Source of the DNA: Nocardia sienata NBRC 100364
GTDB taxonomy: Bacteria > Actinomycetota > Actinomycetes > Mycobacteriales > Mycobacteriaceae
Direction of reading: 5' to 3'
Assembly: GCF_001613205.1 (NCBI RefSeq)
Contig: NZ_BDBX01000042.1
Span: forward strand, 56,458-120,457
Length of the DNA: 64,000 nucleotides
Under the pieces are notes generated by a model, which ran no database searches, had not been told where the DNA came from, and saw nothing but the letters and a program-made list of their open reading frames with translations. Made by a program: the position numbers and the translations under genes. Shown here piece after piece: positions 24,889-33,191 of the stretch (within the stretch, counting starts at the first letter, position 1; the number at the start of each line of letters is the position of its first letter).

Positions 24889-26994
24889 ATGGATGCCGAA
24901 AATGCCAGCCTCGGAGACGAACGTCGCGGCCGCCAGGAGGAGTACGGCCGGGCGCACCCGAACTCCGAGTCGAGGGGCTTCGCCGGCTTCGGATCGAACG
25001 AATTCGATTCGGCGAATGGAACGAACGGCGCCACGAACCGATCCGATTCCGTTCCGGATCACGGTTATACGTGGACCCCCGCACCACCGTCCACTCCCAC
25101 GCAGAACCAGCACAGCACCGGCGGGTCGGCGGCATTGGATCCGTTCGCCGCCTGGAACACCCCCGGAGTCATCGGTGACACCGCCGCGGTCGGCGTCATG
25201 ACATCCGGCGCCCAGGAACCGGATTCCCGCTTCAGCACCTCACCGACGGACCCGTCCCGGTTCCCGGCACCTCCCGATGACCCCAACGGACCGGATACCG
25301 CTGCCCTGTCCACCCGGCACACCGCCGGATCCGCGAGCGATCCCGGGCAGACCGATCCCGGGGCGCTGCCGCGAATACCGCAGCAGAGCCCCGGCCAGGC
25401 CGGCGAACACTCGGCCGCCCTCGCCTCCTCGGCACGGATCCCCGCGCCCGGGTCGCCGTACGCGGCCGATTCACCGCCGGCCGCCGAGCCCACGATCCCG
25501 GCCTCGGCCGGGCGGCCGGGATCCGACCCGTTCTCCGTCCCGACCACCCAATTGCCCACCTCGGGCTCGATGGAGGCCGCCTACCCGCTGCCGCCCGAGA
25601 CACCGCAGCGCCCCGATGCCTACGGCGATTCGTCCCCGGACACCGGATCGCTGCCGAGCTGGCTCAGCTCGATCGGGGACGAACCGGCACCGCACCCGCT
25701 GGAGACCGGTGGCCGACGCCGCAAACTCGATCTCACCGAACCCGGCCCCTCCGCGGACGCGTTCAACCCTTTCGAGGACCAGCATTCGCCCGGCCACGAG
25801 GAGAACTCCGCGGCCACGGTCACCGATCCGCGTGCGCTGTCCGGTGTTCCGGGCGAAGAGCGCGAGCCCGCGCTCGACAATGATTCCGCTGCGCGGCCGG
25901 AACTGCCGTCGCGTGGGCTGCCCACCCGCGGCCGCACCGCACCCGGGCCGGGCCCCGAGGAGGAATCCGCCGCACCGCCGTTGCCGGCCCGGCGCCTGCC
26001 GCGGTCCGCGGCCCGGCACGCCCCCACTCCGGCCGACGAGCCGAACACGGCGCCGCCGAACGCCCACGAAGCGCTACCGGCGAACTCCGTGGGCCTGCAC
26101 GAACCGGTACCGGCCGGCGACCCGTCCGGCGCTTCCGACAGCGACCGCGAACTGCCCAGCCCGCGGCAGTTGCCGCGGTCCGCGGCCCGATACAACACCG
26201 ACGACGAACAGTCCGGCGCCCACGGCGATCAGCAGCCCGCGCTGCGGATCGCGGCACAGCCCGAGGAGGCGGGTCCGGCCGACGAGACCGCCGCGCACAC
26301 CCCTCCGCCGCGGCTGGCCCCACCGGAGGGCACCCCGATACTCGACCGGCTGCTCGATCCCGAGCCCGCGCACGGTATCGACCCCGACGACGAATCCGGC
26401 GCGCCGGTGGCCGAATTGCTCACCCGGATCCTGGAGTCCGAGGATCCCCGGCACGCCGGTTCCGCGGAGCCGGCCGAAGAGGCGCCGGAAACCACCGCTG
26501 CGGCGGTATCACCGCTGACCCTCGTTCCCGATACCGCGAGTGAGCCGGCCCCGGAATCGGGTGACGGAGCCGATTCCCGGCCGCCGCTGGAAACGCGGCG
26601 CTCCCGGCGGGCGCGGGAGGAGGCCGAGGCCGCCAAGTCGGCGGCGCCGGACCGTTCGGAGGCGACACTGTCGGGCCCCGCCCCGGAACCGGTACCGGCG
26701 CTGCCGATGGCCCGGCGCCCGGTGCCGGTGGAGGACACCGCATCCCGGCACAGCCGCAGCGAGGAAGGCGCCGATATAGACATCCACCTCATCATGCGTT
26801 TGCTGACCGCGAGCGATGATCTCGAAGTCCTGGCCGGACAGGCGGAGACGGGCGAGGTGTCGGCCGCGGAGGTGGCCCGCGCCGCACGCGAGGCGCGGGC
26901 CGCGGTCCTGTCCGCGGTCACCGCCTGGTACGGCGGCCCTGCCCAGATGGTGAAGTTCGCCAACGCCCTGCTCCAGGCCGCCCGCGAATCCTGA
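24889..26994 (+). CDS. large proline-rich disordered protein with a helical C-terminal domain (701 aa)
   Basis: No family recognised. Residues 1 to about 620 are rich in Pro, Ala, Ser, Glu and Asp with almost no hydrophobic core, so mostly disordered. A short motif LPRSAAR occurs at two places (DNA near 25998 and 26169). The last 75 residues differ: HLIMRLLTASDDLEVLAGQA and a helix ending WYGGPAQMVKFANALLQA look folded and helical. No signal peptide is seen. The codon pattern is normal for this genome, and the frame is open for 2.1 kb. It might be a scaffold or a cell-division or cell-surface adaptor, but nothing in the sequence proves that. Confidence 0.7.
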   Translation: MDAENASLGDERRGRQEEYGRAHPNSESRGFAGFGSNEFDSANGTNGATNRSDSVPDHGYTWTPAPPSTPTQNQHSTGGSAALDPFAAWNTPGVIGDTAAVGVMTSGAQEPDSRFSTSPTDPSRFPAPPDDPNGPDTAALSTRHTAGSASDPGQTDPGALPRIPQQSPGQAGEHSAALASSARIPAPGSPYAADSPPAAEPTIPASAGRPGSDPFSVPTTQLPTSGSMEAAYPLPPETPQRPDAYGDSSPDTGSLPSWLSSIGDEPAPHPLETGGRRRKLDLTEPGPSADAFNPFEDQHSPGHEENSAATVTDPRALSGVPGEEREPALDNDSAARPELPSRGLPTRGRTAPGPGPEEESAAPPLPARRLPRSAARHAPTPADEPNTAPPNAHEALPANSVGLHEPVPAGDPSGASDSDRELPSPRQLPRSAARYNTDDEQSGAHGDQQPALRIAAQPEEAGPADETAAHTPPPRLAPPEGTPILDRLLDPEPAHGIDPDDESGAPVAELLTRILESEDPRHAGSAEPAEEAPETTAAAVSPLTLVPDTASEPAPESGDGADSRPPLETRRSRRAREEAEAAKSAAPDRSEATLSGPAPEPVPALPMARRPVPVEDTASRHSRSEEGADIDIHLIMRLLTASDDLEVLAGQAETGEVSAAEVARAAREARAAVLSAVTAWYGGPAQMVKFANALLQAARES

Positions 26995-27113
26995 TCTCGC
27001 GCACCCGGTACCCGGCGGCTTCGAGCCCACCCGGACCGCGAGGTGGGGTTCGCGGCGTCGGGCCGGGAACTCGGCCGTGCCGGGCCATGGTCATCGGCTC
27101 GAGCGTGCGGACC

Positions 27114-28922
27114 TCACCCCGGCCGGCTCGCCGCGAGATATCCGGCGAGATCGCGGATGGTGTGGTGGGTGAGTACAGCGATCAGAGGTATCTCCCGGCC
27201 CAATTCACCACTGAGCCGCTGCTGGAGGCGGGCCAGCAGGATGGAATGGCCACCCAGGTCGAAGAAGCTGTCGTCGAGGCCCACCCGATCGACGGCGAGC
27301 AGCTCCTGCCAGATCGTGGCGAGTCGCCGCTCCAGCTCTTTTTCCGGCTCCGCGGACCGCGGCGCGGACAGGGCCTCGGCTGTCTCTGGTGCGGGTAGTG
27401 CGGTCCGGTCCACCTTCCCGTTGGCGGTGACGGGTAACCGTGGCAGGAGGAGGAAGCGCGTCGGTACCAGATAGTCGGGTAGCGATCGGGCCGCAAAGCG
27501 GCGAAGTTCCGTGGCGTCCGGTACAGAGCCCATATCAGCAGGTACCAGATAGGCGACCAGTTCGATATCGCGCTGCCCGCCGGGGGAATAGGGCTCCACG
27601 TGTACGGCAGCGACGGCCGGATGCCGACTCAGCCGATAGGCTGCTTCGGCGGGTTCGACCCGATTCCCGCGGATTTTGACCTGATTGTCCAGCCGTCCAC
27701 GGAATTCGATACTGCCGTCGGGTAGCCGACGACCCAGATCCCCGGTGCGATACATCCGCATTCCGGGGCGTGCGGCCCACGGATCCGGGACGAATCGTTC
27801 CGCGGTCAGGTCTGGGCGGCCCAGATAGCCACGGGCGACTCCGGCGCCCGCGATGTACAGCTCGCCGATATCGCCACTCGCCACCGGCCGCAAATCACCG
27901 TCCAGCAGATGGACCCGCGCACCGGGGATCGGCTCGCCGATCGGCGGCAGGTCGTTGTCCGACTCTCCGGGCGTCACCACGCCGGCGGTGGTGATGATGG
28001 TGGTCTCGGTCGGCCCGTAGCAATTGACCAGCCGGAAGGGCAGCTCCGGTGCGGGACGTCGCCGCAGAATCTCACCACCGGTCAACAGCACCCGCAAGGA
28101 GCCACGCCGACCGAACCAGTCCAGCCGGAGCAGCGGCTCGGCCAGTGCGGTCGTGAGGAACATATGGGTGACTCGGCGCTCGAGCAACCACTCCCGCAGG
28201 CGCGGCGGGTCGAGCGTGACCGCGTGATCCACTACGTCCAGGCATGCGCCGCTGGTGAGAGCCAGCCAGATTTCCAGCAATGCCGCATCGAAACCGGGTG
28301 ATGCCGCCATGGCGAACCGGTCACCGGCCGCCACGGCGAAGGCGGTGCGCGCCGAGTCGAGGAAAGCGGCCAGCGATCGGTGTTCGACCATCACCCCTTT
28401 GGGGGCTCCGGTGGAACCGGAAGTGAAGACGATATAGGCGAGTTCGGTCGGCGCGGCGGGGCCCGCGGAATCCGTGTGGCGCGCGGCCGCCGGGTCCGTC
28501 GGCCGCCCGAGCACCTCCTCGACCGTGATTACCGAAGAAACGGTGCCCCCGGCGTCGAGTCCTCGCGTCCTGAGAATCTCCCTACTGGTCACAACGGTAT
28601 TCACGGAGGCCGCGGTGAGAATTCCGGCAACCCTTTCCGGCGGGTGGGCCGGATCGATCGGCAGAGCGGCCCGCCCGGCTTCGGCGACGGCGACCGCCGC
28701 GACCGCCAGGTGTCTGCCCCGCGGCAGCAAGATGGCCACCGGTGAATCATCGGCCCTTGCGTGCTCGCGCAACACCACCGCGAGCCGGCTCACCTGATCG
28801 CCGAGTTCACGGTAGGTCACCGTCTCCACACCGTGACACAGGGCGAGCGAATCCGGCCGACGATCGACGCACCACCGAAACAGCTGGAGTGCGGGCTCAG
28901 CGGACGACAACTCAGCCGGCAT
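27114..28922 (-). CDS. NRPS adenylation-thiolation didomain protein (A-T 1)
   Basis: A 602-residue protein with one adenylation domain (residues about 10-500) and one carrier domain (about 525-600), but no condensation domain. Core motifs include YIVFTSGSTGAPKGVMVEH (A3), NCYGPTETT (A5), GELYIAGAGVARGYLGRPD, YRTGDLGR, and the catalytic Lys in TANGKVDRTAL (A10). The carrier has the canonical DSFFDLGGHS with the phosphopantetheine serine. The Asp that holds the amino group of an alpha-amino acid is present (GFDAALLEIW); the rest of the pocket, read by eye, does not tell me the substrate. The start overlaps the thioesterase stop. It is the last gene of the six-gene unit. Confidence 0.9.
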   Translation of the reverse strand: MPAELSSAEPALQLFRWCVDRRPDSLALCHGVETVTYRELGDQVSRLAVVLREHARADDSPVAILLPRGRHLAVAAVAVAEAGRAALPIDPAHPPERVAGILTAASVNTVVTSREILRTRGLDAGGTVSSVITVEEVLGRPTDPAAARHTDSAGPAAPTELAYIVFTSGSTGAPKGVMVEHRSLAAFLDSARTAFAVAAGDRFAMAASPGFDAALLEIWLALTSGACLDVVDHAVTLDPPRLREWLLERRVTHMFLTTALAEPLLRLDWFGRRGSLRVLLTGGEILRRRPAPELPFRLVNCYGPTETTIITTAGVVTPGESDNDLPPIGEPIPGARVHLLDGDLRPVASGDIGELYIAGAGVARGYLGRPDLTAERFVPDPWAARPGMRMYRTGDLGRRLPDGSIEFRGRLDNQVKIRGNRVEPAEAAYRLSRHPAVAAVHVEPYSPGGQRDIELVAYLVPADMGSVPDATELRRFAARSLPDYLVPTRFLLLPRLPVTANGKVDRTALPAPETAEALSAPRSAEPEKELERRLATIWQELLAVDRVGLDDSFFDLGGHSILLARLQQRLSGELGREIPLIAVLTHHTIRDLAGYLAASRPG

Positions 28923-29685
28923 GGCCTGCCGGACTCACCTCTGACAGCCGCGCCCCGATATCGGCGACGAGTTCGTCCAAATGGGTGCGCAGGAAAAGGT
29001 GTCCGCCCCCGTCGATTTCGACTGCGGTGCAGGGGCCACCCGTCACCGCCGCCCAGCCGCGCATATCCGCGGGATCAATGGTGTGGTCGCTTCCGCCGCG
29101 ATAGGTGGTGATCGGTTGGTCCACCAATGGTTCGGGTAGGTACCGGTAGTTCTCGTACAGCGCGAGATCGGCGCGCATACCGGGGAAATACGCCGCCATG
29201 AAAGCCGCGTTGGCCAGCACGTCCTCGGGTGCCCCACCGAAGGAGCGGATGTAGTCGACGAGTTCGGCATCGGTACTCGCGGCGGGTGGATGCGTTTCCC
29301 GGACGCCCGGTGCCGATTGGGCGCTGACAAACAGGCGGCTCGGTCGGTGACCGGCGACCGATCGCAAATGGCGGGCCAGTTCGAACATCACCAGCGCGCC
29401 CAAACTGTGTCCGAACAAGGAAAACGGCTGCTCCGAGTCGATGACCTCGTTCAGTTCGGCGGCGATCTCTCGGACGAGGCCGTCCATATCGGTGATACCG
29501 GTTTCGCGGATCCGCCGTTCCCGCCCCGGCAACACAATGGCGGTGATATCGGCGATCCCAGCGAACGCCGCCGGCCAGGCATGGAATTCGCTGGCAAAGG
29601 CTCCCGCGCCCGCCAGGCACAACAGTCGGGGCGCGCCCGTGGCGGGCCGCCCGAAATCGGTGAACCAGGGGCTGGGGGCGCTCAC
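28912..29685 (-). CDS. type II thioesterase (TEII)
   Basis: A 257-residue alpha/beta hydrolase of the GrsT/TycF type. LLCLAGAGAFASEFHAW near the start, the nucleophile elbow FGHSLGALVMFEL, a SDHTIDP segment supplying an acid and GGGHLFL with the catalytic His. Such enzymes release acyl or aminoacyl groups from carrier proteins, either as editing or, in A-T/P450 pathways such as NikP1/NikQ/NikP2, as the productive release step. GTG 29685 overlaps the upstream A-T stop (GTGA), and its own end overlaps the next A-T start by 11 bases. Confidence 0.9.
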   Translation of the reverse strand: MSAPSPWFTDFGRPATGAPRLLCLAGAGAFASEFHAWPAAFAGIADITAIVLPGRERRIRETGITDMDGLVREIAAELNEVIDSEQPFSLFGHSLGALVMFELARHLRSVAGHRPSRLFVSAQSAPGVRETHPPAASTDAELVDYIRSFGGAPEDVLANAAFMAAYFPGMRADLALYENYRYLPEPLVDQPITTYRGGSDHTIDPADMRGWAAVTGGPCTAVEIDGGGHLFLRTHLDELVADIGARLSEVSPAGHAG

Positions 29686-31358
29686 AGCGTGGCCTCCGCT
29701 ACCGTGTCGGCTGCGATTCGGTCGGCCAGCGCGGCAATCGTCGGATGCTGGAAGATATCGACCGGCGCCAGCTCCACACCCCGGTCCTGGTTGATGCGGT
29801 CGATGAACCGGGCCACCCGAATGGAATTCAACCCGAGAACGAACAGATCGTCGGCCACGGTCACCTCGGTGGCGCCGATGAGCTCTTCGGCCAGCGCGAT
29901 CAGGTAACGCTGCAAGTCGGTGGCCGGTTCCGCCGCGGGCGCTTCCGGACGCCGCAGCAGCTCGTCGGGGTCGGGCAGTGCCGTCATATCGACCTTGCCC
30001 CACGCGGTGGTCGGAATACGGGGTACGACGACATAGGTGGTGGGCGCCAGCTGCATGGGCAGCTGTTCCTCCATGAAGAGCATGAGATCGTCTCGGTTCA
30101 GGGCCGTGGCATCCGGGCCGGTGACGTATGTCACCAGTCGGTCCTTGTGCACTCGCACAGCGGCATCGGCGACGGCCGGATGGCGCAGCATCTGGGCGCG
30201 GATCTCGCCCAGCTCGACGCGTAGTCCACCGAGTTTGACCTGATCGTCGTCGCGGCCGAGGAAAACCAATGTGCCGTCGGCACGGCGGACCGCTCGGTCA
30301 CCGGTCCGGTAGGCGCGCCCCCACTGGGTTTCGACGAAGCCGTGCGCCGAATCCACGTTCAGATACCCCCGCGCGATACCGGCCCCGCTCAACCAGATCT
30401 CCCCCGGTTCGTCGACCTCGGTGGCGGTCAGATCGTCGCGCAGTACATCGACCCGCACCCCGGGGATGGGTTCACCGAGGCCGATCTCGGTTTCGGTGCC
30501 CGAGATCCGGGCCGCGGTGGCCCAGATGGCGGCTTCGGTCGGCCCGTAGGCGTTGATCAGTACCCGCCCGGGGGCCCACTGTCCGGCCAGTTCGGTATCG
30601 AGGGCTTCGCCGGCACTCAGCAGGAGCCGAACCGATCGATGGTCCGCCGGATCGAGACTACGCAGGGTGGTGGGGGTGGCGACCAGAGCGGTGATCTGGT
30701 TGGTGCGCAGAAACCGGCGCAGCGGTAGCCCCGGATGACGTTGTGCTTCATCGGCGATATGAACGGTGGCGCCCGCGCAGAGTGCCAGCGTCAGCTCGAA
30801 CAGAAACGCGTCCACGGTGAAGGGTGCGATGAGAGCAACCCGATCCCCCGGCTCGATATCGAGCAAGGCGTGCTGCGCGGCGATGGTATTGGCCAGCGAC
30901 CCGTGTTCGACCACCACACCTTTGGGCACCCCGGTGGAACCGGAGGTGAAAACGATATACGCGGCATCGTGAGGCTGCGGTCGCCTGAATTCCGCAGTGT
31001 CAGGGCTGCGGGCCGGGTCGAGGGGCGCGTCGACTATGTACGCGCCACCTGCCTCGTCGACGAGTTGGCTGCGCCGGGCCGGAGGCAGATTGGTTTCGAG
31101 CATCAGTACAGTCGCGCCGACCGCGAACACCCCGATCGCCGCGGCAACGGCGTCGACCGAACGTGGCAGACAGACCGCGACCACGTCCTGCGGCTGCACC
31201 CCCCGATCCGACAGTTCGGCTGCCCACGCTCGACCGGCGGCGGCGAGTTCGGCATAGGTCGCGGTGGCGTCCTTGCCGACCACTGCGGTCGCGGTAGGCG
31301 ACCGGCGCACATGGGTGTCGAACAGTTCGAGGAAGGTCGGGGCGGTGGTTTCGGTCAT
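29682..31358 (-). CDS. NRPS adenylation-thiolation didomain protein (A-T 2)
   Basis: A second stand-alone A-T protein (558 residues). Motifs: YIVFTSGSTGVPKGVVVEH, NAYGPTEAAIW, IARGYLNVD, YRTGDRAVR and the catalytic Lys in TTAWGKVDMTAL. The alpha-amino-acid Asp is present (FTVDAFLFELT). The carrier site is unusual: LGLNSIRVARF replaces the common LGGHS, keeping the serine. This form is typical of carriers that work with in-trans partners. The pocket differs from A-T 1, so a different amino acid is likely. ATG 31358 overlaps the P450 stop by ATGA; the end overlaps the thioesterase start. Confidence 0.9.
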   Translation of the reverse strand: MTETTAPTFLELFDTHVRRSPTATAVVGKDATATYAELAAAGRAWAAELSDRGVQPQDVVAVCLPRSVDAVAAAIGVFAVGATVLMLETNLPPARRSQLVDEAGGAYIVDAPLDPARSPDTAEFRRPQPHDAAYIVFTSGSTGVPKGVVVEHGSLANTIAAQHALLDIEPGDRVALIAPFTVDAFLFELTLALCAGATVHIADEAQRHPGLPLRRFLRTNQITALVATPTTLRSLDPADHRSVRLLLSAGEALDTELAGQWAPGRVLINAYGPTEAAIWATAARISGTETEIGLGEPIPGVRVDVLRDDLTATEVDEPGEIWLSGAGIARGYLNVDSAHGFVETQWGRAYRTGDRAVRRADGTLVFLGRDDDQVKLGGLRVELGEIRAQMLRHPAVADAAVRVHKDRLVTYVTGPDATALNRDDLMLFMEEQLPMQLAPTTYVVVPRIPTTAWGKVDMTALPDPDELLRRPEAPAAEPATDLQRYLIALAEELIGATEVTVADDLFVLGLNSIRVARFIDRINQDRGVELAPVDIFQHPTIAALADRIAADTVAEATL

Positions 31359-32569
31359 GGATGTGGCCTTTCTGGCGAGACAGCGCAGGTGACGGGCAGG
31401 GCGGTGGGGCCGGGCAGGGTGATGTTCGCGCCCCATCGGGTGTCGCTCGTCGTGCGGGTCAGGGGTAGATCACGCAACTGGTCGCACACGATTTGCGCTT
31501 CCAGCCGGGCGAGTTGGGCACCGGGGCACCGATGCGCCCCCTCGCCGAACGCGATATGACGCGGCGGATGATCGGATCGCGATCGCTGGTATTCGGTATG
31601 GCCGACCGCACCCAGCAGCACGAGCACCGATTGGCCCGCCGAAATCGTTCGGGAGCCGATGGTTCGGTCGGCGGTGGCGGTGCGGGCGATGAATCGCGAC
31701 GGTGAGATCCGTGCCAGTTCGGTCTCGAGTTCGAACTCACCCTGGTCGGCCTTCGACTCTGCCGACCGGTTGGTGAGGTGGTCGAGCATGGCGACCGCGA
31801 TCAGCCCGCTGGTGGTCTGGTGGCCGGCCGCGATCAGCATCACCAGATTGGCGGCGATGTCCTCATCGTCCAGACCGCCGAGAGCATCGGCCTGCCGGAC
31901 CAGTTCGCCGGCGCCGTCGTCGGCTGGGTAGCGGCGCTTGTGACGGATCACTTCGAGAGCGAATTGCCGGAACTCCGCCACCGCCGCCGATACTGCCTCG
32001 CTCGCCGTCCGCTCGATCCCGGTGATCACCCGTACGTAGGCGTCGGACATGGTGAGCAGGCGCTCGGGGTCGATCTCGGGCAATCCCAGTAGCTGCGATA
32101 TCACCGCCAGCGGGACGGGCACGGCGATATCGGCGACCAGATCGAACGTTTCGCCCTCGCGCGCTCGCCGGCACGCCCGCTCGGTCGCCGCGGCGATACT
32201 GTCGGCCGCTGCCCGGACCCGACGCGGGGACAGGACTCGGCTGATCACCGGGCGTAACCGGGCGTGGGCCGGCCCGTCCAGGAACATCAATTGACGACCG
32301 AGAAGATCGGCCAGTGCGCCGCGGTCTGCTTCCGGCAGGTTCGGGTGCAGTAGACGCTCGGGCCGGGAACTGAAACTGCCGTCCCGCAGAACCTGGACAG
32401 CGGCCGAACGTTCGGCGATCAGCCAGCTCTGGGTGTACGGGTCCCAATGCACGGGATCGGCTGCGGCCAATCGCTCGAACAGCCGCTGAGCGCTTTCTCG
32501 GGACGGGTCGGCGACCAGCTGGAACAGACTGAGCGCTCGCTGATCGACCGGGTCGACTACGCGGGTCAC
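31355..32569 (-). CDS. cytochrome P450 (first of two in the NRPS operon)
   Basis: A 404-residue P450. The haem-ligand loop is FGEGAHRCPGAQLAR; the I-helix AAGHQTT has the usual alcohol pair; the C-helix region reads DGPAHARLRPVISRVLSP. GTG 32569 is used, since it begins five bases after the stop of the preceding gene with AGGTG upstream; an ORF extension further upstream overlaps that gene. The gene context suggests it oxidises an amino acid while bound to one of the two carrier domains, in the manner of NovI or NikQ. It needs a ferredoxin and reductase from elsewhere. Confidence 0.88.
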   Translation of the reverse strand: MTRVVDPVDQRALSLFQLVADPSRESAQRLFERLAAADPVHWDPYTQSWLIAERSAAVQVLRDGSFSSRPERLLHPNLPEADRGALADLLGRQLMFLDGPAHARLRPVISRVLSPRRVRAAADSIAAATERACRRAREGETFDLVADIAVPVPLAVISQLLGLPEIDPERLLTMSDAYVRVITGIERTASEAVSAAVAEFRQFALEVIRHKRRYPADDGAGELVRQADALGGLDDEDIAANLVMLIAAGHQTTSGLIAVAMLDHLTNRSAESKADQGEFELETELARISPSRFIARTATADRTIGSRTISAGQSVLVLLGAVGHTEYQRSRSDHPPRHIAFGEGAHRCPGAQLARLEAQIVCDQLRDLPLTRTTSDTRWGANITLPGPTALPVTCAVSPERPHP

Positions 32570-32573
32570 TGCA

Positions 32574-33191
32574 TTACACCTGGCCCGATCGAGCTGTCCG
32601 GCGCGCGTCGGCCGCGCCGGGCGGCAGATAGCCGATAGCGGAATCGGGCCTGATTCGCAAAATCTTCCCGTCTTGCGGCATATAAGCCCGCAACGCGAAA
32701 CACGGCCACGGCGCCCGGCCGACCGAATGGCGCGGGTTGCGGATACTCGTATCCCGGCTGTCGCGATAGAACTCACCGATGGTGATGCCCTGACGCAGCA
32801 GCCGGCCCCGTAGATCGGTGCGGATCTCGGTGAGAACGTCCGGGTTCGCGCCGATTCGGGTGAAGACGAGGAGGTGCGCCACCCAGATCCGTTCCCCGGC
32901 CGGTGTTCGGCCGAGCTGCTCGGCCAGCCATCCGGCTTCGTCCAGCAGGGTATCGATCATGACCGGCCGGGCAGTGTCGGTGGATTCGACAACTGTGAGG
33001 GTGTCCCGGGAAATGGCCGCGGGCACATAGGGGCACAACGCTCCCGCCCGGCCCAGTGCCGGGGACGGACCGCCGATCACGGACCGGGCCCAGCGCGCAG
33101 TGTCCACCGCCCACGGCGGATGCTCAGTCGGTGCGGCGAGGATCTGCCCGACAGTGACCCGTGCGGGTGAACAACAGCTGCCCTGAGACAT
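32574..33191 (-). CDS. unrecognised protein between two P450 genes (205 aa)
   Basis: I do not place this with confidence; it has some likeness to DUF6875-type proteins. Features seen: a GALCPYVPAAI motif near residue 50, a central helical region (MIDTLLDEAGWLAEQLG) and a conserved-looking block ending RAPWPCFALRAYMPQDGK. No membrane segment or signal peptide. ATG 33191 has AAGGG seven bases upstream and overlaps the preceding P450 by 68 bases; GTG 33107 would avoid the overlap but has no ribosome site. Its fixed place in the operon suggests a role in the same chemistry. Confidence 0.6.
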   Translation of the reverse strand: MSQGSCCSPARVTVGQILAAPTEHPPWAVDTARWARSVIGGPSPALGRAGALCPYVPAAISRDTLTVVESTDTARPVMIDTLLDEAGWLAEQLGRTPAGERIWVAHLLVFTRIGANPDVLTEIRTDLRGRLLRQGITIGEFYRDSRDTSIRNPRHSVGRAPWPCFALRAYMPQDGKILRIRPDSAIGYLPPGAADARRTARSGQV

